A stretch of DNA of 64,000 bases. It comes from Pontibacter arcticus (GTDB lineage: Bacteria > Bacteroidota > Bacteroidia > Cytophagales > Hymenobacteraceae). Positions within the stretch are counted from its first letter, which is position 1. Every line of letters starts with the position of its first letter. The notes under the pieces were generated by a model. The model was given only the letters and a program-made list of their open reading frames with translations, made no database searches and had not been told where the DNA came from. The position numbers and the translations under genes are program-made. The stretch lies in NCBI RefSeq assembly GCF_003284895.1, contig NZ_QMDV01000006.1, forward strand, positions 1 to 64,000, written 5' to 3'. Below are positions 53,294 to 62,005 of the stretch, piece by piece.

Positions 53294-53939
53294 CTTCATG
53301 AGCCTGGTAACAGGTCATGTACTAGCCCAGCAGGTTGTTTTTGACCCGGCGGTCGTCTCCACACTTGTTGTCAACCACACGGCCCAGCAGGCGGCCTTAA
53401 ACGACATTAAGGAAAACGAAGGAAAGATTGCGGCCCTGCAGACGACCATCAGCCTGAAGATGACGCAGATCAAGGAGCTGGAGGAAAAGATGTACAACTC
53501 CCTTAAATCTGTGCAATCCATTATCGGGCAGAGTAAAAACATTATTTATGCCTCCCAAATTGCCGCAGACATAGGCCGCTACCAAAACCAAATGATGGAA
53601 CTGGCGCGCGGTGATAACGAACTGCTCCTGATCGCTGCCAAGACAGAGCTGGAGCTGCTCAACCGGACATCTGACCTGTTTACCTATATCTACCAGGTAG
53701 CTGTCATCGGCACGGATGTGAACCTAATGAACAATGCCGACAGGCTCACCCTGATCCGCCATGTGGTGGACGAGCTGCGGGTGATGCGGGGCCTGGCCTA
53801 TTCCATTACGCGCAAGATGCGTGTGGCCAAGTACGCGGGACTTTTGAAGACCATGAACCCGATGGGACTTGCCTACCCTGACAACAGCCAGGCGATCATC
53901 CGCTCCTTGATGGATGAGTACAAGGCAATCAAGAAGTAA
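53268..53939 (+). CDS. traI: TraI-like (DUF4141) periplasmic protein, VirB5-position
   Basis: 223 residues with a signal peptide (YTLSFMSLVTGHVLAQ). Long helices (IAALQTTISLKMTQIKELEE) as in DUF4141/TraI. Equivalent in position to VirB5, a minor pilus part. Confidence 0.8.
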   Translation: MKKYLYTLSFMSLVTGHVLAQQVVFDPAVVSTLVVNHTAQQAALNDIKENEGKIAALQTTISLKMTQIKELEEKMYNSLKSVQSIIGQSKNIIYASQIAADIGRYQNQMMELARGDNELLLIAAKTELELLNRTSDLFTYIYQVAVIGTDVNLMNNADRLTLIRHVVDELRVMRGLAYSITRKMRVAKYAGLLKTMNPMGLAYPDNSQAIIRSLMDEYKAIKK

Positions 53940-53954
53940 ATTATCTCTATTGCT

Positions 53955-54578
53955 ATGAAGACGTTATGTGTACCTGCTTTGTGCCTGGCCCTGCTTCCTG
54001 TGCTCTTTACAGATGCCCTGGGGCAAGGCGTGCAGCCAGTTAACAGTAAAAACACAAGGTACCAGCTGGAGCGGGAGGTTGTTACCCGTTGGGGAAAGTT
54101 CAACCCGAAATGGTACTTTATTCTGTTTCATAACAAGTACAGGAAAGGACCTGACAGGCGGAACATGCTGCAGCTTGCCCCTACCATGGCTTTGCTGAAC
54201 CAGAACAGGGTGAAGGCCCAGGCGCAGGAGGAGGCAGTAAGCCAGGTATATGAGCAGGAGATGTTCAAGTTTGCCGACAGGTCCCTGAATAAAGGATACC
54301 ACCTCCTGTATAAAAAGAAGATCGATGAACTTAACACTGCCCTATTGGGAATGAATGCTGAGGCGGTGCAGGCCGGGGTGCAGGCAGATTATATTTTGGC
54401 CATCCATGCCGAGCGGGACAGAATTAACGCCGACATCGGGATCATCCTGGACGCTTACCTGGACGATGCCAAAAAAGGGGAGCAGCTGCGGGTGTATATC
54501 TCAGAGCTTACGGCCTTGAGGAATGATTTCAGGCGACTCATCTCTCTCTTTAAAACGAGTCAGGACTTAACCGACTGA
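53955..54578 (+). CDS. Secreted transfer-region protein
   Basis: 207 residues, signal peptide (ALCLALLPVLFTDALG), then helical. It lies between traI and traJ with 15- and 4-base gaps, so it belongs to the operon. No named family recalled. Confidence 0.75.
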   Translation: MKTLCVPALCLALLPVLFTDALGQGVQPVNSKNTRYQLEREVVTRWGKFNPKWYFILFHNKYRKGPDRRNMLQLAPTMALLNQNRVKAQAQEEAVSQVYEQEMFKFADRSLNKGYHLLYKKKIDELNTALLGMNAEAVQAGVQADYILAIHAERDRINADIGIILDAYLDDAKKGEQLRVYISELTALRNDFRRLISLFKTSQDLTD

Positions 54579-54582
54579 TGCC

Positions 54583-55578
54583 ATGCGTGAATTGATCGAT
54601 AAAGCCATATTTGACCTGTTCGACGGGCTCTTTCTCAATATACAGGATTTGGTGAGTGTTTTCCTGTATGATGCGCAGGCCCTTTGCGCCATCAGCATGC
54701 TGCTGTACTTCGGCCTGGAGGCTTACAAAATGATGGCCGGGGATGAAACGCTTCGCATCATGCCCTTGCTGCGCCCTTTCGCCCTGACGCTGGTGATTGT
54801 TTTCTGGCCAGGATTTATTGACGCTGTGAACCTGCCGCTGCAGCTGGTGAATGATCAGGCAAAAGGCATGTACGGCTCACAGGTAGACCAGGTGGAGGAT
54901 TTGCACCGGGAACGCCTCGCGCTGGTGGACAGTGTGGCCCGAAAACTCTCTGAGAGCAGCGCTGAGTTTGAGCGGATTGAGAGCGAGGCCAGTGACGCGA
55001 GCTGGTACGAAACCATGGGGATCGACCTGCAACCCCTGTTTAACAAAATGAAAGGCTATTACCTGATGCTGATGGCCAAGCTGCACTTTACGGCGATGAT
55101 GGTGGTGGAGTGGATTGTGATCAGCATCTTTCAGGTATGCTCCTACATTATCTATTTCCTACAGATCATCTTTGCGGGCATCCTGGTGATCCTAGGCCCG
55201 TTTTCCTTTGCCCTTAGCGTGCTGCCGGGTTTTCGGGACTCTTACCTGACCTGGATTGCCCGCTATATCTCCGTGGGGCTGTACTCAGGCATTGGCTATA
55301 TCATTATGTCCATCTCCTTTGTGCTGGTCAAGTATGGCTTGATGAAGGAAATTGATATCCTCAAAGCGGTACTGGGCAACGAAGAGATGTTCATTGCCTA
55401 CGTTTCCTTTCCCTCGGGCGGCATCAGTTTCTACATCGTCGCCTTGATTGTGGGAGGATTGGCCATGCTGACCATTCCCATTATTTCCACTTGGATCGTG
55501 CACACCACGGGTGTGGGTAATGCCATTGGTACAATGGCAGGAGGAGCTGCGAAGGCTGCCGGAGGAATTCTAAAATAA
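54583..55578 (+). CDS. traJ: TraJ, VirB6-like membrane protein
   Basis: 331 residues with about six membrane segments, including FFQVC..-type stretches such as IYFLQIIFAGILVILGPFSF. The block GPFSFALSVLPGFRDSYLTWI is characteristic of Bacteroidetes TraJ. Inner-membrane channel component. Confidence 0.9.
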   Translation: MRELIDKAIFDLFDGLFLNIQDLVSVFLYDAQALCAISMLLYFGLEAYKMMAGDETLRIMPLLRPFALTLVIVFWPGFIDAVNLPLQLVNDQAKGMYGSQVDQVEDLHRERLALVDSVARKLSESSAEFERIESEASDASWYETMGIDLQPLFNKMKGYYLMLMAKLHFTAMMVVEWIVISIFQVCSYIIYFLQIIFAGILVILGPFSFALSVLPGFRDSYLTWIARYISVGLYSGIGYIIMSISFVLVKYGLMKEIDILKAVLGNEEMFIAYVSFPSGGISFYIVALIVGGLAMLTIPIISTWIVHTTGVGNAIGTMAGGAAKAAGGILK

Positions 55579-55594
55579 ACTTAAAGCGCTTGCT

Positions 55595-56203
55595 ATGATA
55601 AACAACCTCGAAAAGAAAATGAAGCTGGCATTTGCCGTGAGTATCGGCTGCTTTATCACCTCCATCATTATAGTAGGTACGGTTTGCGCCTTTGCCTTTC
55701 GTTATGCCGAGGAGCAACGGAAGAAGATCTATGTGATCGACCACTCGGTGCCGCTCTTGGTGGAACAGACCGAGCTGGGGGTAAACCGGACAGTAGAGTA
55801 CAAGTCGCACGTGAACATGTTTCACCTGCTCTTCTTCACGCTACCTCCAGATGACGCCTACATTAAGAATAACATCTCCAAGGCCATGTACCTGGTGGAT
55901 GAATCCGGTCTGGCACAATACAACAACTTGAAGGAGAAGGGCTATTATAACCAGATCCTGGCAAGCTCTGCGGTTTTGACGATCAAAACCGATAGCGTTA
56001 AAGTGGACGAAAACAGGCACTTTACCTACTACGCCACACAGCGCATTGAGCGGGAGACCTCTGTGATGAAAAGACTTCTTGTCACAGAGGGGGATCTTGA
56101 GGAAGTGCCGCGCACAGAGAACAACCCCCATGGACTTTTGATAAAGAACTGGAAAACGGTCATGAACAAGGACTTGGAGTATGTCGAAAAGAAATCCTTT
56201 TAG
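55595..56203 (+). CDS. traK: TraK, VirB8-like
   Basis: 202 residues: short cytoplasmic start (MINNLEKKMKLAFA), one membrane helix, and a periplasmic domain (AYIKNNISKAMYLVDESGLAQ). Assembly factor of the T4SS core. Overlaps the next gene by 23 bases. Confidence 0.88.
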   Translation: MINNLEKKMKLAFAVSIGCFITSIIIVGTVCAFAFRYAEEQRKKIYVIDHSVPLLVEQTELGVNRTVEYKSHVNMFHLLFFTLPPDDAYIKNNISKAMYLVDESGLAQYNNLKEKGYYNQILASSAVLTIKTDSVKVDENRHFTYYATQRIERETSVMKRLLVTEGDLEEVPRTENNPHGLLIKNWKTVMNKDLEYVEKKSF

Positions 56204-56567
56204 CGGTAACATAAAGCAAAGGCTTGCATACCTCAGGGAAAGTGTCAGGAACTACTGTGCCTCGAATCCTAAAGCAGTGGTGCTAGCCATGCAGGTTTTA
56301 CTGTCTGTGGCTGTCATGGGGCTATTAGTTGTCCGGCACCTGCACCAGGGAAACTATGCCGTGTCGGTTGGCAAGCTGTACAGGCAGCTTGATACTTCTG
56401 GCGACAAGATGACTATAGGCAGGTCAAGTACCGCAGATATGCTGGAGCTGATAAAGCTCTACAACACGGCCAGGCAGCTGGATCCTGACAGCCTGCGTGG
56501 CCAAGACAGTGTTTTTCTCAAAGATATTGATCAGCGTTTAAACCGAATCATCCATGAAGAGAATTAA
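56181..56567 (+). CDS. traL: TraL-position small membrane protein
   Basis: 128 residues, one membrane helix (AVVLAMQVLLSVAVMGLLVV) and a helical periplasmic end. Name by position between traK and traM; overlaps both (23 and 14 bases). Confidence 0.65.
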   Translation: MSKRNPFSGNIKQRLAYLRESVRNYCASNPKAVVLAMQVLLSVAVMGLLVVRHLHQGNYAVSVGKLYRQLDTSGDKMTIGRSSTADMLELIKLYNTARQLDPDSLRGQDSVFLKDIDQRLNRIIHEEN

Positions 56568-57735
56568 CTTTCGGCATCCCAGGTATGCCATCCCGCTCAT
56601 CATACTCCCTTTCCTTGTCCTGCTTAATTACCTGTGGCTGGACATGACACCGGCGGCCACCGCCGCACAAGCGAAAGTAGAACTCACCGAGACAACAGCC
56701 CTGAATACCTCCCTTCCGGATGCTAACCTGAGAAAGCGGGAAATGAAGGATAAGTTCTCGGCTTTTCGGGACGAGTTTAAGTATAGGACCGATTACTCGG
56801 CCATACAGGAAATCGGGGAGGATAGGGTAGACCCCAGGGACATTGCCTATGGCAGCGTGTACACGGATGAGGAGCGGCGGATGCTCGACAGTCTCAATAA
56901 CCGTATCCTATCGGATCAGCAGCCGGAGGGGTTTATGGAGCGGGTAAGCCAGCGGCAGCGCCTCAGCTCAGAGCGCTATGCATCGGCTTCTGCCTCTGTG
57001 CCTGGACGGTCAACCCGACCTATGCGAAAAGTTGAATCGGCATATGAAGAGGAAATGCGGCTATTCCGGGAGCAGATGATGTTTATTGACAGCCTGAGCC
57101 GGGTAGGAGAGGAACCTGTGCCTTCTCGTAGGGGGCCACAGCCGATGAAAGCCCATGTACCGGCTTCCGAGAAGCAAGAGCCGACACCGTTACCCGTGAC
57201 CAAAAGCAAAAATACGAATAAAGCCTTTTTCAATACCATTACAGCCGACAGTAAGGAGCAGTTTATCAGAGCTATTCTGGACGAAGGGTTGAAGGTGATG
57301 CAAGGCGGCAGGATCAGGATTCGCTTACTGGATGACATCTATGTGCGGGACTACGAAATAAAGAAAGGCAGCTACCTCTACGGCACTGTTTCCGGTTTCA
57401 GTGCCCAACGAATTGAGATAGCCATCCGCTCTATACTCTACGGCAACCAAATCATCCCGGTAGACCTGAGTATCTACGACAACGACGGCTTGGCTGGGCT
57501 ATATGTCCCGGATTCACAGTTCAGGGACTTTACAAAAGAGCTTGCCGGGAATGTGAGCAGTGGTCAGTCATTTACTTTTGAGGATTCACCTGACAATGCC
57601 AGCCAAATGCTTTACTCGATGCTGGAAAGGGTTTCTCAGACCACCACCCGCGCCGCAGGCAAAGCCATCCGGAAGAACAAAGCTAAGTTGAAGTACAACA
57701 CCATTGTTTATTTGATAGATAACAGAGCCCTGTAA
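56554..57735 (+). CDS. traM: TraM, VirB10-like
   Basis: 393 residues: membrane helix near 10-28, a long low-complexity linker, then the conserved domain (AILDEGLKVMQGGRIRIRLLDDIY, GNQIIPVDLSIYDNDGLAGLY). Spans the periplasm and links inner and outer membrane rings. Confidence 0.9.
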   Translation: MKRINFRHPRYAIPLIILPFLVLLNYLWLDMTPAATAAQAKVELTETTALNTSLPDANLRKREMKDKFSAFRDEFKYRTDYSAIQEIGEDRVDPRDIAYGSVYTDEERRMLDSLNNRILSDQQPEGFMERVSQRQRLSSERYASASASVPGRSTRPMRKVESAYEEEMRLFREQMMFIDSLSRVGEEPVPSRRGPQPMKAHVPASEKQEPTPLPVTKSKNTNKAFFNTITADSKEQFIRAILDEGLKVMQGGRIRIRLLDDIYVRDYEIKKGSYLYGTVSGFSAQRIEIAIRSILYGNQIIPVDLSIYDNDGLAGLYVPDSQFRDFTKELAGNVSSGQSFTFEDSPDNASQMLYSMLERVSQTTTRAAGKAIRKNKAKLKYNTIVYLIDNRAL

Positions 57736-57736
57736 T

Positions 57737-58525
57737 ATGAAAAAGCTATTCCTTCTATATGTGTTGTTTGCCCTGCTGTTTTCAGCCTCGGCACAGGATT
57801 CCCTTCAGGTAGTGCACGTGCATGAAAGTATCTCCACGCATATTGTGAGCCCTGAGCCAATACAGTATGTAGATATCTCCACAGATGATGTAGCCGGGGA
57901 CATACCTGTTGCCAATATCCTTCGGGTCAAACCCAAGCATGGCGGAGCAAAACCGGGTATTATCACCATCGTTGGAGAGCGCTTCCTTGTACAGTATAAG
58001 CTGGCCTACAGCCGGGCGGATCGGGCAGACACGGAGGTGCGTATAGACCCTACCCAGGTAGATGATTACCTGAACCCGGCAGTGGCCATGAGTAGAGAGG
58101 ACATGGCACGGTTTGCGCTGCTGGTTCTCCAGCGAAAACCTCGGTTCAACAGTGTGACTACGAAAGGGCAGGGGATGCGGGCAAGGCTAAACAACATCTA
58201 TACGGTGGGGGACTATTTCTTTATTGATCTCTCCCTTAGAAATGACACCAACATTCCCTATACGGTCGATCAAATACGGTTTAAGATTGAGGATAAAAAG
58301 GTCGTGAAGGCCACTAACTTTCAGCAGGTGGAGTTACAGCCCAGTTTCCAGCTTTATGACACGAGTCACTTCAAGCGCCAGTACCGGAACGTGTTTGTGT
58401 TCAGGAAGTTTACTTTCCCAGAGGAAAAGGTGTTCCATATTGAGGTGGCTGAGGAGCAGATTTCTGGACGCACCATCTCCCTTAAAATTGACTATTCCGA
58501 TATCCTTCATGCAGACACCTTATGA
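57737..58525 (+). CDS. traN: TraN (DUF4138), VirB9-like
   Basis: 262 residues, signal peptide (LFLLYVLFALLFSASA), beta-rich; PGIITIVGERFLVQYKLAYS and KIDYSDILHADTL are family blocks. Outer-membrane ring component. Overlaps traO by 4 bases. Confidence 0.9.
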   Translation: MKKLFLLYVLFALLFSASAQDSLQVVHVHESISTHIVSPEPIQYVDISTDDVAGDIPVANILRVKPKHGGAKPGIITIVGERFLVQYKLAYSRADRADTEVRIDPTQVDDYLNPAVAMSREDMARFALLVLQRKPRFNSVTTKGQGMRARLNNIYTVGDYFFIDLSLRNDTNIPYTVDQIRFKIEDKKVVKATNFQQVELQPSFQLYDTSHFKRQYRNVFVFRKFTFPEEKVFHIEVAEEQISGRTISLKIDYSDILHADTL

Positions 58526-58980
58526 GAAAGTCGTTACTCCTTTCCTTACTGCTCTTAGTTGTGCTGCCGTGCCGAGCGCAAGAGGGCTACACCCACCTGA
58601 ACCTGGCAGGCGGCTGGATGTACAAGGATGCCTTAACTGCTAACCTTGTCCTGGAGTTCAGCAAACGCCACTATAATTCCTATGAAATCTTCGGTGATTC
58701 CTATAAGAGCAACGTGGACGACAGCAAAAACTGGTTAGTGGGGGTTGCTTACAAACCCATGCTTACCCGTTCCAGAAACACGTTTCTCAAGCTGCGCCTG
58801 GGAGCGGGCATTGGCTCTAACACCGAGCACTTCATAGGAGCCCTGCAGGCAGGCCTGGAGCTGGGCTATGTGCTGCCGGGAAATTTGGTGCTGATGCTCC
58901 AACAGAAGAACGAGGGTGTACTCCGGGTAAACCACAACTTCAGAGCTGGTTTGCTGGCGGGTATCAAAATTCCATTGTGA
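58522..58980 (+). CDS. traO: TraO-like outer-membrane protein
   Basis: 152 residues, signal peptide (LLLSLLLLVVLPCRA), barrel-like strands, ending NFRAGLLAGIKIPL. Typical TraO size and place. Confidence 0.85.
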   Translation: MRKSLLLSLLLLVVLPCRAQEGYTHLNLAGGWMYKDALTANLVLEFSKRHYNSYEIFGDSYKSNVDDSKNWLVGVAYKPMLTRSRNTFLKLRLGAGIGSNTEHFIGALQAGLELGYVLPGNLVLMLQQKNEGVLRVNHNFRAGLLAGIKIPL

Positions 58981-59084
58981 GCAGGATTTGGCTAGTCGAC
59001 GGAAATTTCCACAGGAAAGAAATTCTGCTAAGACTTTCCCTCACATCTATCTGATAGTATTGGATAACTTTTGTCAGTAACGAT

Positions 59085-61052
59085 ATGGAAGAATCCAGCG
59101 AAATAAAAAAACTTTACTCCTTTCTGCAGGGGCTTATCTATTTCACTATTGTAGTAGAGGTAGCTGTTTTCCTCTTTATGGATTCTGGCAGTATGTATGA
59201 GCTGCAGCCTGTACTGCGCAAGGTAAAGCGCATGACTATTTATGAGCACATCTACTTTTCCAAAGCTTTTACCTTCGGGTTGATTCTGATCGTGAGCATT
59301 GGCACAAAGGCCAAGAAGAACCTGAACCTCGACCCGCTCCGGCATATCTTCCTTCCTTTGCTCATCGGCTGTGCCTTTTTCTTTGGCTCGGGTTTCTTTT
59401 ATTTCTTTGAAAGCAGCCGTATTCTTTTCTGGGATGTGTCACTGTCTGATGCGGCTTACATCCTGCTCTCCTTCTTTGGTGCGATGATGATTCATATAGC
59501 CTTGGATAATATCTCCAAGCATATACAGCACCGATTGATGAAGGACAAATTTAACGTGGAGAATGAGTCTTTTGAGCAGTCCAGGAAACCGGTGCATACG
59601 CCTTACTCGGTGAATATCCCAATGCTTTACTACTACCAAAAGCGGATACAGCGCGGGTGGCTAAATGTGGTAAATCCCTTTCGGGCAACACTGCTGATTG
59701 GTACGCCTGGTTCTGGGAAGTCTTTCTCGGTGGTGTTGCCTTTTATCAAGCAGCTTCTGGGGAAAGGCTTCTCTATGATGGTATACGACTTCAAGTTTCC
59801 GGACCTGGCTAAGGCGACCTACTACCATTACTTGGTGAACAGAAAGAAGGGGATACTGAAGAACCATAGGTTTCATGTCATCAATTTTAACAGCGTGGAG
59901 CACAGCAGAAGGTTCAATCCCTTAAAGCCGGAGTACCTGCCTACGCTGGCTGATGCCACCGAAACGGCTGAGGCGCTGCTGGAGGCGCTGCGGAAAGGAG
60001 ACAGGGACTCAGGAACTGCGCAATTCTTCAACCAGTCAGCCGTTAATTTCCTGGCCAGCTGCATCTACTTTCTGAGCCGCCACGAAGGGGGGCAGTATTC
60101 TTCGTTTCCGCATGTACTTTCCTTTATTAACCTAAGCTATGATCAGATTTTCGAGGCGCTCTTTTCCGAACCTGAGTTGGAGAGTCTGCTTTCGCCTTTT
60201 GCCACAGCCTATAAGAACAGAGCCTTTGAGCAGCTGGAAGGGCAGATTGGCACCTTAAAGATTAATATTGGCCGGCTGGCCACAAAAGAAACATTCTGGG
60301 TACTATCAGGAGACGACTTTAATTTAAAGATAACAGACCTGGAATATCCTTCTGTTTTGGTGATTGCAAATGACCCGGCTACACAGAGCATTAATAGCGC
60401 CTGCAATGCGCTTATCCTCAACCGCATGACACGCCTGATCAATACAAAGGGGAACTTGCCCTGTGGGCTGATCGTGGATGAGTCTCCCACGCTTTACATA
60501 CACCGGGTGGAGAACCTGATCGCTACCGCCAGGAGTAACAAAATAGCTGTGCTGCTGGGCCTGCAGGAATTACCGCAGCTGCGGCAGCAGTATGGCAGGG
60601 AAACAGCCGACACTATTTGCTCTGTAGCGGCCAATGTACTCTCGGGCTCTGCCCGTAATAAAGAAACGCTTGACTGGCTGGAGAAACTGTTTGGTAGGGT
60701 GAGGCAGCTAAAGGAGGGGCTCAGTGTGGACCAGAACCGTACTTCGGTGAACATGAACGAGGAAATGGGACCGCTTATCCCGGCATCCAAAATAGCCAAT
60801 TTGCAGGCCGGTGAACTGGTAGGGCAGGTGGCTTCCGATAGCGAAGCGTATAGCGGGAAGTATGTAGCCAGTACCTACCACTGTAAAATTAATCTTAACC
60901 TTAATAACATACAACAGGAAGAAAAGCAGTATCTTGACCTGCCAAAATTTTATAACTTTGGTACCCCCGACCAAAAAGACCGAATCCTGAGAGCAAACTA
61001 CAATAAAATTAGAAATGAGGTTAAGACACTAATCACAGCGTTACAGGTATGA
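59085..61052 (+). CDS. VirD4-type coupling protein (T4CP)
   Basis: 655 residues. Four N-terminal membrane helices up to about 150, Walker A IGTPGSGKSFSVV near 205, Walker B GLIVDESPTLY near 462, and QELPQLRQQYGRE. It brings the relaxase-DNA complex to the T4SS. In Bacteroides elements the same protein is called MobC. Overlaps the XRE gene by 4 bases. Confidence 0.92.
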   Translation: MEESSEIKKLYSFLQGLIYFTIVVEVAVFLFMDSGSMYELQPVLRKVKRMTIYEHIYFSKAFTFGLILIVSIGTKAKKNLNLDPLRHIFLPLLIGCAFFFGSGFFYFFESSRILFWDVSLSDAAYILLSFFGAMMIHIALDNISKHIQHRLMKDKFNVENESFEQSRKPVHTPYSVNIPMLYYYQKRIQRGWLNVVNPFRATLLIGTPGSGKSFSVVLPFIKQLLGKGFSMMVYDFKFPDLAKATYYHYLVNRKKGILKNHRFHVINFNSVEHSRRFNPLKPEYLPTLADATETAEALLEALRKGDRDSGTAQFFNQSAVNFLASCIYFLSRHEGGQYSSFPHVLSFINLSYDQIFEALFSEPELESLLSPFATAYKNRAFEQLEGQIGTLKINIGRLATKETFWVLSGDDFNLKITDLEYPSVLVIANDPATQSINSACNALILNRMTRLINTKGNLPCGLIVDESPTLYIHRVENLIATARSNKIAVLLGLQELPQLRQQYGRETADTICSVAANVLSGSARNKETLDWLEKLFGRVRQLKEGLSVDQNRTSVNMNEEMGPLIPASKIANLQAGELVGQVASDSEAYSGKYVASTYHCKINLNLNNIQQEEKQYLDLPKFYNFGTPDQKDRILRANYNKIRNEVKTLITALQV

Positions 61053-61399
61053 GCGTAAGCATACAGGAGTTAGGCCAAAGGCTAAAGCTGCTGCGAAAGC
61101 GGCTTGATTTATCGCAGGAGAGCCTCGCAGAGTCAATGGGGGTGAACCAAAACCAGATTTCCCGGCTGGAGAACGGGGTGGGAGGGACGATTGAGCTGCT
61201 TTTGCTTTTGTTCAGTTTCTACAGCAAGCACTTTCACGTGGACCTTCTTTTTTCTGATAACTTCGACATCCTGGAGAAGGATGAAAAGCTATCCAACAGC
61301 CACAGCCTTAATAGCATTGCCGTTGAAAAGCTGAAGCTTGCTCAAAGTGAGTTTTCCACCCAGGTTGAGGAGGTGATACGGTTGTTGGATATACCCTAG
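61049..61399 (+). CDS. XRE-family regulator
   Basis: 116 residues. LGQRLKLLRKRLDLSQESLAESMGVNQNQISRLENG is a clear Cro/CI helix-turn-helix. Coupled to the coupling-protein gene, so it probably feeds back on transfer expression. 61400-61656 holds no gene. Confidence 0.88.
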   Translation: MSVSIQELGQRLKLLRKRLDLSQESLAESMGVNQNQISRLENGVGGTIELLLLLFSFYSKHFHVDLLFSDNFDILEKDEKLSNSHSLNSIAVEKLKLAQSEFSTQVEEVIRLLDIP

Positions 61400-61656
61400 G
61401 TTACATATTTTACTTGGATAGCGGGGAGCAGGATACTGACTTCATATATTATGTATATCAAGACTTGCTTATGGTTCGGATGCCGAAAATCCTTCTCGCA
61501 GCAGGCTACTTCGAATGTAAAGTTCTGAGCAGTTCGTCTATTCATTCTTTGTAGTTCCCATACTTGAGGAGAAAACAAACCACTTTTTTAATTCTGATTG
61601 CGGACTCTAATATTAATCTCTTAAAATAGAAAAGTAACCTTTTAAAGATTTATAAA

Positions 61657-61890
61657 ATGAAGAAGTGTATTGATCATCCCACAATGGCAGGGGGTAAAAT
61701 TTGCCAAGTTATAGAGCCTGATGGAATGAGATTTGAGATTTACCTGGGGGGAAAATTGATTGGATCTTTCTGGATGACATCAGAATGGGACGATTATCCT
61801 GTGGATGAAGTATCATCAATTATTAGAAAAGAAAAGATCGATAGATTACTAAAATTCTTTGATGAAGAAAGTGGAACTAGTGAAATCTGA
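61657..61890 (+). CDS. Small hypothetical protein
   Basis: 77 residues (begins MKKCIDHPTMAGGKICQVIE). Beta hairpin then helix. No family recognised. AT-rich leader with no clear promoter. Confidence 0.55.
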   Translation: MKKCIDHPTMAGGKICQVIEPDGMRFEIYLGGKLIGSFWMTSEWDDYPVDEVSSIIRKEKIDRLLKFFDEESGTSEI

Positions 61891-61958
61891 AAAGTACATA
61901 TCTATTCTGAAATGCTTGACATAGCGCTTTTGGATGGAAAAAATAGACGCAGGAAAAT

Positions 61959-62001
61959 CAGTAACACCAACAGCCATGTATTAGGCCGTTGGTGTTACTG
62001 A
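61959..62001. terminator. Long hairpin between converging genes
   Basis: TCAGTAACACCAAC at 61959-61972 pairs with GTTGGTGTTACTGA at 61988-62001, with an inner GCC/GGC stem. On the minus strand it is followed by TGATTTTCC. Most likely ends the large surface-protein gene at 62006. Confidence 0.7.
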
Positions 62002-62005
62002 CAGC